A stretch of 64,000 nt of DNA from Luxibacter massiliensis. GTDB taxonomy: Bacteria; Bacillota; Clostridia; Lachnospirales; Lachnospiraceae. The stretch spans positions 1,488,001 to 1,552,000 of the forward strand of contig NZ_UWOE01000001.1 of NCBI RefSeq assembly GCF_900604355.1, given 5' to 3'. The position numbers were made by a program, and so were the translations under genes. The notes under the pieces were generated by a model that saw nothing but the letters and a program-made list of their open reading frames with translations, was not told the origin of the DNA and searched no databases. Shown one piece after another: positions 8,495 to 16,529 of the stretch; the first letter of the stretch is position 1; each line of letters begins with the position of its first letter.

Positions 8495-9121
8495 TTACTT
8501 TTCATATCCAGTTTTTATATAGCATGGGACATAGGGATATTTTTTGTTTTTTTCATAATATTGACAATCAGGTTCAATCTCATAAGATTCAACAATATAA
8601 GCAATTATGTACTGGGTAAGTTCTTCTGGACTTTCTTTACATCCATACATTAACCATCTGTTTGCAATTCCCCATAATCCATTCATTCCAAAGAAAAAGT
8701 GATAACGGATTTTAGGAGAAAAAGAAAACCCATCTAATTCGTTGTCATTATATTTAACTTCTTTTGATACATTGAACATCAAATTGTCGTAATTGTCGAG
8801 AAAGTAATATAATAGTTTATTTTTTCTTAGCATTTCGACGAAATCCTTATGCGCTTTCCAAAAGGAGAAATAGGCAATAGCAGTATCGTATAAAGTCTCC
8901 CATCCTTTGTCAAATAGTTCTGTTGAAAAATCGTGTATGATCACTTGGCATAAACGGTTTAATAAAGCCTCTTTATTCTTATAATGCCTGTAAAAAGTGC
9001 ACCGGGCAACTTTTGCTGTAACTATGATTTGTTTGATAGATATATCTTCATAAGGAATATCGTACATCAGAGTCTCGAGTGCATTGATTAAGTCGGTTTC
9101 AATTTTGGATTCTTTTTTCAT
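8495..9121 (-). CDS. TetR/AcrR-family transcriptional regulator
   Basis: A 208-aa protein with an N-terminal TetR helix-turn-helix (about residues 5-50; the recognition region is VARCTFYRHYKNKEALL) and a longer ligand-binding C-terminal half without recognisable identity. It is divergent from the ABC/ECF operon and is the likely local repressor. The ATG at 9121 was chosen because the family begins only a few residues before the first helix; an in-frame extension to 9235 is basic, low in homology and intrudes on the promoter region. No strong ribosome binding site is seen. Codon and base use are AT-rich like the operon it faces. Confidence 0.85.
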   Translation of the reverse strand: MKKESKIETDLINALETLMYDIPYEDISIKQIIVTAKVARCTFYRHYKNKEALLNRLCQVIIHDFSTELFDKGWETLYDTAIAYFSFWKAHKDFVEMLRKNKLLYYFLDNYDNLMFNVSKEVKYNDNELDGFSFSPKIRYHFFFGMNGLWGIANRWLMYGCKESPEELTQYIIAYIVESYEIEPDCQYYEKNKKYPYVPCYIKTGYEK

Positions 9122-9556
9122 TTCTATTTTTCGCCTTTCTGCGAAAGGCATCAATGTGTTATGAAAAGTATTAGATGGCTTTCGCTTTTCTTTTCTCTTC
9201 CATAGTCCACTCGATTTTGCCGGATGACCAGTCAATGTCAGTTTTATAACTATTAATCATCAGGAGGTTCTATGTATTGTCTATTAAAATTCTAAATAAT
9301 AATTGCTGTGGATTAGATGTCCACAAAACCTGGATTTTTGCCTATATGGGTATCGCTGATTCCAACGATCTTTTACCTTCTGTGAGACACAAGGAACATT
9401 ATTGTCTCTTTTTTTCAAAAACATTGTAAATCGAGTTTGAGTTTATTATAATTGTTTTGATTTAAAGAGACAAGAGTCTCAGTTGATCTTGCCGTAATGG
9501 CAGTTTTTTAAAAAACAAAGGTTAGAATAAACTAACTTAAAGGAGGTGTTTATTTG
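9122..9556. promoter_or_regulatory. Divergent control region between TetR gene and ABC/ECF operon
   Basis: The rightward promoter is TTGTAA (9424-9429), a 17-nt spacer, then TATAAT (9447-9452). A GAGAC-AAGA-GTCTC inverted repeat (9467-9480) follows at the expected start of transcription and is the best candidate TetR operator. A second copy of the half-sites, GAGACA (9384-9389) and TGTCTC (9403-9408), lies upstream and is followed by a T7 run, so it could also act as a small terminator. The leftward promoter for the regulator was not identified. Confidence 0.5.
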
Positions 9557-11320
9557 ATGCAAAGTAATTCCGAGCAGGCAGGTCTATCTTATTTATTTGC
9601 ACTGGCTGGAAAACACAAAAAGTCACTGATAATCGCAATAATTTGCAGCGTTTTTTCAGGATTGTGTTCTTTTATCCCCTATTTAATGGTTTTTAGAACC
9701 ATGATGTTTTTGTTTTCGGAAAATGGAAATATGGATATCGTTATGGGATATGGATTATGGTCGGTAGTGGCCATTGTGTTAAGATTTATTTTTCAAACAC
9801 TCTCGATGACATTAACTCATGTTGGTGCATACAGCACTCTGTATGAAGTGAGAAAACGGTTGTGTAACCATATGGGGGAAATAAATCTGGGGTTCTATAC
9901 TGATAATAGCAGTGGTGAGGTAAAAAAGGTTCTCACCGAAGATGTGGAACGGTTGGAAAAATTTCTTTCACATCAGATACCGGATATTGTAGTTGCGATT
10001 GTTGTACCATTAACTGTTCTGATGTATTTATTTACGGTAAATATGTGGATGTCCTTCGTGCTTATTATACCTATCCTATTAACTTTCTTGGGGCAATTCC
10101 TAATGTTATATTTATCCAAAAAGCCAATGGAGACATTTTATGGACTCGCTGGACAGCAAAGTGCGGTAATTATGCAGTTTATTAATGGGATGCCAATTAT
10201 GAAAACATACAATCTTACTGCGGATTCCTTTAAAAATTATGCTGTTACAGTTGAAAAATACGAGAAAGCGTGGTGGGATGTAGCAAAATGGGCTTCCCCT
10301 ATGAGTGCTGTTATGAATGTGCTTATTGAATCAGGTTTGTTTTTTACATTGCCGTTGGGAGGTTATCTATATCTGAAAGGTAATTTAGAACTATCCTCCT
10401 ATATATTTTTTGTGATAATGAGTATTGTCTTTTTATCCTCATATTCGAATTTGATGAACTTTGCACAGATATTTTCACAGATATCTTCTGGGGTTGACAG
10501 AATCAAAGAAATCCTGGATATCCCATCCATGAAAGATAATGGAAAAAAACTGAAACAAGATAGCGACCATAAAATCCTGTTTGAACATGTTTCGTTTTCC
10601 TATGGAGAGCAGGAAGTGCTCCATGATATTAACCTTACTCTGCCCCAGGGGACTTTAACAGCATTCGTAGGCGCATCCGGAGCAGGTAAAAGTACTGCCG
10701 CACAGTTAATCCCCAGATTTTGGGACGTAACAAAGGGGTGTATTAAAATTGGAGATATAGATATCCGGGAAATAAAAAATCATAGTCTTATGGATCATGT
10801 ATCTTTTGTATTCCAGGATGCATTTATGCTGGAAGACACTATGTATGAAAATATTGCTGTTGGCAAAACAGGCTGCAGTAAAGAAGAGGTGATGAAAGCT
10901 GCAAAGGCAGCGCAGATACACGATTTCATTATGGGATTGCCGGCTGGTTATGAGACACATATCGGCAGTGAAGGAGTCAAACTATCCGGGGGTGAGAGAC
11001 AGCGGATATGTATCGCCAGAGCGATACTTAAAGATGCTCCTATTATTATTTTTGACGAAGCTACGAGTTTTACTGACATAGAAAATGAGCATAAGATCCA
11101 AGTGGCTCTTGAAAATCTTTTGAAAGGCAAAACTACGATAATGATAGCACACAGACTGCATACGATTATCTATGCCAATAAAATTTGTGTTTTTGATGAT
11201 GGATATATGGTGGAAAGCGGCAAACATGATGAATTGATAGCGATTCAAGGATTATATGAAAAAATGTGGGATACATATACGCAAAACGAAATGGGGGTGA
11301 AAAAAGTATGCTTGAAATGA
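9557..11320 (+). CDS. ABC transporter, exporter-type fused permease/ATPase (subunit 1)
   Basis: A 587-aa half-transporter: six membrane segments in about residues 20-310, then a nucleotide-binding domain with Walker A GASGAGKST (about 375), signature LSGGERQR (about 475) and Walker B IIIFDEATS, followed by an H-loop AHR. It probably heterodimerises with the next gene, which overlaps it by 13 nt. The pair resembles YbtP/YbtQ-like transporters, which are exporter-shaped but in some bacteria take up metal-siderophore complexes. AGGAGG at 9541-9546 favours the ATG at 9557. Direction and substrate are unknown. Confidence 0.88.
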   Translation: MQSNSEQAGLSYLFALAGKHKKSLIIAIICSVFSGLCSFIPYLMVFRTMMFLFSENGNMDIVMGYGLWSVVAIVLRFIFQTLSMTLTHVGAYSTLYEVRKRLCNHMGEINLGFYTDNSSGEVKKVLTEDVERLEKFLSHQIPDIVVAIVVPLTVLMYLFTVNMWMSFVLIIPILLTFLGQFLMLYLSKKPMETFYGLAGQQSAVIMQFINGMPIMKTYNLTADSFKNYAVTVEKYEKAWWDVAKWASPMSAVMNVLIESGLFFTLPLGGYLYLKGNLELSSYIFFVIMSIVFLSSYSNLMNFAQIFSQISSGVDRIKEILDIPSMKDNGKKLKQDSDHKILFEHVSFSYGEQEVLHDINLTLPQGTLTAFVGASGAGKSTAAQLIPRFWDVTKGCIKIGDIDIREIKNHSLMDHVSFVFQDAFMLEDTMYENIAVGKTGCSKEEVMKAAKAAQIHDFIMGLPAGYETHIGSEGVKLSGGERQRICIARAILKDAPIIIFDEATSFTDIENEHKIQVALENLLKGKTTIMIAHRLHTIIYANKICVFDDGYMVESGKHDELIAIQGLYEKMWDTYTQNEMGVKKVCLK

Positions 11321-13047
11321 TCCGTAATATTCGATTAATTGCCGGCAGAGATGCAAAATGCATGATTCCTACTGTTTTCCTCTCCATACTTGATTCGTTC
11401 TTAAATTCAGGGATGTACTGTGTAATGATCCTTATTCTGCTTGAATTATCGGAAAATAAATTTACAGTTGTAAAATTGAAGGGGTATTCCACAGCTTTAG
11501 TATGTATCTTTATAGTCCGTTGTGTAATCCAGGCATTGTCATACACAAAGGCACAGCATGATGGACCGATCATATCAAAAAAATTAAGGCTTTCCATAGG
11601 GAACCATGTAAGAAGCTTGAATTTAGGGTTTTTTAATCAGAATACCCAGGGAAAACTGAATGCTGTTCTTACAACGGATATTAATGATTTTGAGACGATA
11701 TTGACACATTGTGTATGTGATTTAGTTAAAATTATCGCTTTTACGATCCTGTCTTTGTTTATTGCAATAAGTGTTGACTGGAAATTTGGTTTGGTCATAG
11801 CTGCAATCGTAATTCTGGCATTACCGCTGCTCAGCATTTCGGGGAAACGGTCCTCAAAGAATTCAGAGAAGGTACATACAGCAAATCAAAATGTAGTTTC
11901 CAGGTTAGTTGAATATATAACGGGGATTAAAACATTTCGTTTATATAATATCACAGGCAATAAATTTAAAAGGCTGGATGATGCTCTGAAAGAGCTGAAG
12001 AAACAATCCATCAATATGGAGCTGTCTGTCTTGCCCCTTTCATTAAGTTTTTCAGTTGTAACGTCATTGTTAATACCTGCTTCATTGATTTTGGGTACTT
12101 ATTTATTAAAAGTGAGCAATATCGAACCTATGTATTTTATAGCAGTGCTTTTGATCTCTGTTTCACTTTCAAGTATGATGACGGCGCTTAGTTCGTTGTT
12201 TCCACAAGTGCGTTCTCTGAATAGGGCTGCTGAGAATATTAAAGATGTGCTTGCACAGAAGCCGTTTGCGTACCATAAAGAAACAATAGACGATTTAAAA
12301 GGCAGTATCATATTTAAAAATGTTTCTTTTGGCTATACAAAGAACGATACTGTTTTAAACAATGTATCATTTACTGCAGAATCTGGCACCACTACAGCGT
12401 TGATCGGACCATCAGGATCTGGGAAGACCACAATTGTAAGTCTGCTTTCGCGTTTTTGGGATGTCTCATCCGGGAAAATAACGGTTGACGGAATTAATAT
12501 AAAGGACATATCGCCAGATGCGTTAACCTCGGAAATGGCGGTGGTGTTTCAGGATGTTTATCTCCTTCAAGATACAATTTTGAATAATATTAAGGTTGGT
12601 AATCCAAATGCATCTATGGAAGAAGTGACTTCTGCGGCAAAAGCGGCACATTGCCATGAATTTATAATAAAATTGGAGAAGGGTTATGACACGATGGTAG
12701 GAGAAGGTGGTTCTACACTGTCAGGAGGAGAGAAGCAAAGAATATCTATTGCACGTGCTTTGTTGAAAGATGCCCCCATAGTCTTATTGGACGAAACAAC
12801 ATCAAGCTTAGACGCCGATAATGAAAGGGAAATCCAGAAAGCGTTTGATACACTGATGAAAGGAAAAACTGTTCTGGTAATCGCCCACAGGCTAAACACG
12901 ATTGTAAATGCTGATAATATAATAGTGCTTGAAAAAGGCAAAATTAAGGAATCAGGTACTCACAATCAATTAATACGACAGAATGGCTGGTATTCGAGAA
13001 TGGTCGCTGAACAGCAGTTGGCTGAACAGTGGTCTGTAAAGAAGTGA
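11308..13047 (+). CDS. ABC transporter, exporter-type fused permease/ATPase (subunit 2)
   Basis: A 579-aa half-transporter with six membrane segments (about 15-300) and a complete ATPase domain: Walker A GPSGSGKTT, Q-loop VFQDVYLL, signature LSGGEKQR, Walker B IVLLDETTS. The Walker B sequence ends in DETTS rather than DEATS, a minor variant. It partners the preceding gene. The start at 11308 follows GGGGGTG inside the end of subunit 1; a frame extension to 11266 is rejected because it overlaps more. Both subunits keep intact catalytic motifs, unlike many heterodimeric exporters where one site is degenerate. Confidence 0.88.
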   Translation: MLEMIRNIRLIAGRDAKCMIPTVFLSILDSFLNSGMYCVMILILLELSENKFTVVKLKGYSTALVCIFIVRCVIQALSYTKAQHDGPIISKKLRLSIGNHVRSLNLGFFNQNTQGKLNAVLTTDINDFETILTHCVCDLVKIIAFTILSLFIAISVDWKFGLVIAAIVILALPLLSISGKRSSKNSEKVHTANQNVVSRLVEYITGIKTFRLYNITGNKFKRLDDALKELKKQSINMELSVLPLSLSFSVVTSLLIPASLILGTYLLKVSNIEPMYFIAVLLISVSLSSMMTALSSLFPQVRSLNRAAENIKDVLAQKPFAYHKETIDDLKGSIIFKNVSFGYTKNDTVLNNVSFTAESGTTTALIGPSGSGKTTIVSLLSRFWDVSSGKITVDGINIKDISPDALTSEMAVVFQDVYLLQDTILNNIKVGNPNASMEEVTSAAKAAHCHEFIIKLEKGYDTMVGEGGSTLSGGEKQRISIARALLKDAPIVLLDETTSSLDADNEREIQKAFDTLMKGKTVLVIAHRLNTIVNADNIIVLEKGKIKESGTHNQLIRQNGWYSRMVAEQQLAEQWSVKK

Positions 13048-13075
13048 TATTACAATCAGAAAGGCGGAAATAAAA

Positions 13076-13681
13076 ATGAATGTTAAAAGAGATAATAATA
13101 AATTACAGGCAAGAGATTATATAAATATCGGTATTTTTAGTGCCATACTTATGGTCCTATATTTAGTAGCAGCGATGATGAATCTGACACCGGCTACATA
13201 CATGGTATATTCACCGGCCACAGCTTTATTGGGGGCAATCCCTTTTATGTTCATAGCTACAAAAATACCCAAAAAAGGGACAATTCTGTTATTTGCCGTT
13301 GTGCCGTTTCTCTACTTTCTTTTGCTGGCAGGAACAGAGGGAATGATCGTGGCATTATTTGTTGCACTGTTTGCTATAATTGCGGAAGTTATACTCGGCA
13401 ATGATAGAAAAAATTTTAAACGGCTTTTAATTTCTTATGTGTGTTTTGCATGCTGGAACGCAGTGGGAGGACAATTTAGACTATTTGTATTTACAGATGC
13501 CTATTTGGATTTTGGCAAAAAAAGTGGGTTGAACGAAACTTACATTGCGTATCTGAGAGCTCATGCAACTTACTTAAATTGGGGGATTATTATTGTCGTA
13601 AGCATTATTTGTGCAGTTATTGGTGTATTTGTAAGCCGCCTGATATTTAAAAAACATCTGGCCAAAGCGGGGATATTGTAA
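13076..13681 (+). CDS. ECF transporter substrate-specific (S) component, MptD-like
   Basis: A 201-aa hydrophobic protein with about six membrane segments and a basic C-terminal tail. Position directly before genes for an ECF transmembrane (T) protein and a double ATPase, plus overall length, fit an S component, most like the MptD group. S components set the substrate (vitamins, metals, haem or other cofactors); this group has no firmly assigned ligand that I can cite. AAGGCGG precedes the ATG. Linkage to exporter-shaped ABC genes suggests one pathway for one compound. Confidence 0.75.
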   Translation: MNVKRDNNKLQARDYINIGIFSAILMVLYLVAAMMNLTPATYMVYSPATALLGAIPFMFIATKIPKKGTILLFAVVPFLYFLLLAGTEGMIVALFVALFAIIAEVILGNDRKNFKRLLISYVCFACWNAVGGQFRLFVFTDAYLDFGKKSGLNETYIAYLRAHATYLNWGIIIVVSIICAVIGVFVSRLIFKKHLAKAGIL

Positions 13682-13684
13682 AAA

Positions 13685-14383
13685 ATGAAACTGGATATTC
13701 GAACCAAAACAGTTATATTGCTGACGGTAAGTATATGTACGTTTGTGGTAAACAGCATATGGATGGAATTGGCATGTATGGTGATCATTGGAGGCATACA
13801 ATTATCTTTTGGGAAAAAAATGGTGAGTAAATATTTAATACTGGTGTATTTGGCAATGCTGGCCACACAGTGTTTTGTACTTCCTGTTATTCCGGAAATG
13901 GCGCAGGTCATACTTTCGATCCCTGTTGTCCAATTCAGAAAAATGATGCCGTTAGCAATGGTGTTCCTATTGATTATCAGAACAACCAAGGTAAACGAAC
14001 TGATCGCCACGTTAACAAAGATGAAAGCGCCCAGATCGGCTACGGTAACTTTGGCCGTAACATTGAGATATTTTCCAGCTATTGTGGAGGAATGGAGATA
14101 CATAAAGGATGCTATGAAATTACGTTATGTGACGGCAGGTGAAAAAAATCCTTTTATGAAAATTATACGGGGAGCGGAATGCTATATTGTTCCGCTTCTC
14201 ATATCAGCATCAAAGACTGCGGACGAACTGGCGGCGGCAGCAATTACGAGAGGTATTGAAAATCCGGCAGAAAGAACCTGCAGGGGTTACCATAAGTTTA
14301 GTCTGGAAGATTATGTTATTGCCGGGTTCTGCATAATTGCTGCTGCTACAACATGTGTTCTGAAGGTGGTTAGGATATGGTAA
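13685..14383 (+). CDS. ECF transporter transmembrane (T) component
   Basis: A 232-aa membrane protein of the CbiQ/EcfT type: hydrophobic N-terminal half, then coupling helices with two Ala-Arg-Gly-like signatures (SATVTLAVTLRYFP and AAAITRGIENP, the second containing the A-x-x-x-RG pattern) that contact the ATPases. It starts 3 nt after the S component stop and overlaps the ATPase gene by 7 nt, so the three are translationally coupled. Confidence 0.85.
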   Translation: MKLDIRTKTVILLTVSICTFVVNSIWMELACMVIIGGIQLSFGKKMVSKYLILVYLAMLATQCFVLPVIPEMAQVILSIPVVQFRKMMPLAMVFLLIIRTTKVNELIATLTKMKAPRSATVTLAVTLRYFPAIVEEWRYIKDAMKLRYVTAGEKNPFMKIIRGAECYIVPLLISASKTADELAAAAITRGIENPAERTCRGYHKFSLEDYVIAGFCIIAAATTCVLKVVRIW

Positions 14384-15825
14384 AGAGATTTGAAACTAGA
14401 CTAGATAAAGTAAGCTATGTTTATGATGGTGAATTGGAAAATGGGATCTTTGATATTCAGGCAGACATAAAAGAAGGAGAGGGCATTCTTTTATGTGGTA
14501 AAAGTGGATGCGGAAAAACGACTATAACAAAATTAATAAATGGTCTTATTCCGAATTTTGATGAAGGAGAAAAAAAAGGTTTTGTTTATATAGGGATGGA
14601 AAATATTGATGATCTTCCTATTTATAAAATATCCGAGACTGTAGCAAGTGTATTTCAAAATCCCAAAAGCCAGTTTTTTAACCTTGAACCGGAAAGCGAG
14701 ATCGTTTTTTCGCTGGAAAACATGGGAATCCCGTTGAGTGAAGTGGAAAAAAGATTGAAAGAGACAGTCAGTGATCTGGGGATAGGGCATTTGATGACAA
14801 AAACGATGTTTGGAATGTCGGGAGGAGAAAAACAGATTATAGCCTTTGCATGTGCATATGCCACGAATGCAAGCATCATTGTTTTAGACGAACCCTCAGC
14901 AAATCTGGATCATGCCACAACCCAAGTGATCGGTGAAATAATGAAGAAAATGAAAGCAGCAGGAAAAACAATTATTATTGCTGAACATAAGATCTCCTAT
15001 TTGAAGGATATTGTAGACAGGGTTTTTATCATCGAGGATGGAAGACTAACTGAAACATATGGGGCAGAAATTTTTTTTGGTATGGATGATGAATGGCGTA
15101 AATCACATGGTTTGAGGCGGCTAAGAGAAAACTGCGGATTTGAGCCGGTGATTAAAAATAAAATCATAAAGAACTGTATGGGTGTTAAGAGACATGTTTT
15201 GGAAATCAAAGGATTGACGTTGGCATATGGAAAAGAAATAGTGAATTCAAATTTAAGTTTTCGTTTAGAATCAGGAGAAATTACTGCATTAATTGGTGGT
15301 AATGGAATAGGAAAATCAACCTTATCCCGTTGTATTTGCGGATTGCATAAAGAGGAAAGCGGCATTATTTTATTTGATGGTGCTGATAAAAATTGTAAGC
15401 AGCGGAGAAAGGCTAGTTATATTGTAATGCAGGATGTGAACAGACAGCTTTTTGCAGATAGCGTTGAAAATGAATGTTTTCTCGGCAATCCAAAGGTAAG
15501 CCGTGAAAAAGTTACAGATATATTAATGAAATTTAATCTTTATGGCCATAAAGATGCACACCCACAGGCGTTATCCGGAGGGCAAAAGCAAAGGCTGGCA
15601 GTGGCCGTTGCTGTACTGTCTGAAAAAGATATTATAGTTTTTGACGAACCGACCAGTGGTTTGGATTACGAAAATATGCAGAGGGTGTGTGAATCGTTAA
15701 AAAAACTATCTGAAGAAGGCAAAACTATAATTATAGTTACACATGATATTGAATTGATCGAAAACGTATGCACAAGATGTATTGAATTGAGGAGTAATGG
15801 TATCTATGAAGCTTTCTGGCGGTGA
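14377..15825 (+). CDS. ECF transporter fused double ATPase (A-A')
   Basis: A 482-aa protein with two ABC ATPase domains in one chain. The first (about 1-245) has Walker [10 protein letters not shown], signature MSGGEKQ and Walker B IVLDEPSA. The second (about 270-482) has Walker [10 protein letters not shown], signature LSGGQKQR and Walker B IVFDEPTS. It powers the S and T components. The natural C-terminus seems lost: the last residues (EAFWR) are read out of frame across the start of an unrelated ABC remnant, so the gene ends at a recombination junction near 15800. The core ATPase motifs are all upstream of that point, so activity may survive. Confidence 0.85.
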   Translation: MVKRFETRLDKVSYVYDGELENGIFDIQADIKEGEGILLCGKSGCGKTTITKLINGLIPNFDEGEKKGFVYIGMENIDDLPIYKISETVASVFQNPKSQFFNLEPESEIVFSLENMGIPLSEVEKRLKETVSDLGIGHLMTKTMFGMSGGEKQIIAFACAYATNASIIVLDEPSANLDHATTQVIGEIMKKMKAAGKTIIIAEHKISYLKDIVDRVFIIEDGRLTETYGAEIFFGMDDEWRKSHGLRRLRENCGFEPVIKNKIIKNCMGVKRHVLEIKGLTLAYGKEIVNSNLSFRLESGEITALIGGNGIGKSTLSRCICGLHKEESGIILFDGADKNCKQRRKASYIVMQDVNRQLFADSVENECFLGNPKVSREKVTDILMKFNLYGHKDAHPQALSGGQKQRLAVAVAVLSEKDIIVFDEPTSGLDYENMQRVCESLKKLSEEGKTIIIVTHDIELIENVCTRCIELRSNGIYEAFWR

Positions 15826-16129
15826 GCGTCAGCGTATTTCGATTGCCCGCGCCATTCTGAAGAACAGTCCGATCCTGCTTTTGGATGAAGCAACAGCGTC
15901 CCTTGATATTGAGAATGAGCTGGCAGTCAAACAGGCGATTGCCAATCTTCTGAAAGAAAAAAAGACCGTAGTAATGATTGCGCACACTCTGTCCATCGTC
16001 AAAAACGCAGATCAAATCCTTGTGGCAGGCAATGGCAGGATTGTTGAGACAGGAACCCATGAGGAACTGCTCACAAAAGGCGGGAAATACGCAGCCATGT
16101 GGAACGCTGAACAGAAAATATCAGCTTAA
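15806..16129 (+). pseudogene. Remnant of an ABC exporter, ATPase tail only
   Basis: An intact reading frame of 107 codons begins right at the ABC signature (LSGGERQR) and continues through Walker B (ILLLDEATA), the H-loop (IAHTL) and a normal exporter C-terminus. Everything upstream, including the membrane domain and Walker A, is missing. It is not the tail of either neighbouring transporter, since both are complete. Base composition jumps here: 16 of 60 bases are G or C at 15721-15780 but 32 of 60 at 15841-15900. It is best read as a leftover of an older exporter locus. Confidence 0.85.
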
Positions 16130-16141
16130 AAGGAGGGCTTA

Positions 16142-16327
16142 ATGAAACTTCATGTGTCCGGGGAGGATTATCTGGAAACCATCTATGAACGCCACGGTTT
16201 CTGTACAGAGCAGCTTATCGCCGTAGGTGTTGACCCTGAAACAGCGGAGGCCGATGCCTGCCGGATGGAACACGTTATCATCACTGAGAGTTTTTCGCGG
16301 CTGAAAGAGGCAGCCACACAGGAATAA
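16142..16327 (+). pseudogene. DtxR-family metal-dependent regulator with internal deletion
   Basis: This 61-codon frame starts with KLHVSGEDYLETI, the typical N-terminus of DtxR/MntR-like regulators. It jumps directly to YERHGFCTEQLIAVGVDPETA and a MEHVI segment, which in the family lie after the winged helix-turn-helix. About 60 residues, including the recognition helix, are gone without breaking the frame. AAAGGAGGG precedes the ATG. The product could not bind DNA normally. It lies 9 nt after the ABC remnant; DtxR regulators and exporter-type metal transporters commonly go together, so the old locus was probably metal-related. Confidence 0.8.
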
Positions 16328-16464
16328 AACGAATAAGCAAGCTTGCCACACCGAGGACATCCCGGATATCTTTAGATTGTGACTTGTCCTTTTGCCATGA
16401 CCTTTGCATTGTCTACAAATGCATCATAGCAAACCGTTATTAAAAATACGGTTAAACGCCAGAA

Positions 16465-16494
16465 GGGACACTTCTTTGTGTGAAGTGTCCCTTT
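16465..16494. terminator. Intrinsic terminator between convergent genes
   Basis: GGGACACTTC (16465-16474) pairs with GAAGTGTCCC (16482-16491) around a 7-nt loop and is followed by TTT. It lies between the DtxR remnant and the end of the large minus-strand gene and may serve both strands. Confidence 0.7.
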
Positions 16495-16529
16495 CGAGTC
16501 CGTTTTTTGGGATTTTTAGATGTCGGCCT

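Noticed and set aside
9122..9235. Longer N-terminus of the TetR protein
   Set aside because: The extra 38 residues precede the usual TetR start, are basic and low-complexity, and would run into the divergent promoter region. The true start is still uncertain.
9490..9509. TGCC-gtaat-GGCA hairpin plus T6 as an attenuator before the ABC operon
   Set aside because: Only four base pairs; too weak to terminate and probably chance in AT-rich leader.
14377..15825. Treating the ECF double ATPase as a pseudogene
   Set aside because: Its natural tail seems replaced, but both ATPase domains keep Walker A, signature and Walker B motifs, so it is kept as a CDS with an altered C-terminus.
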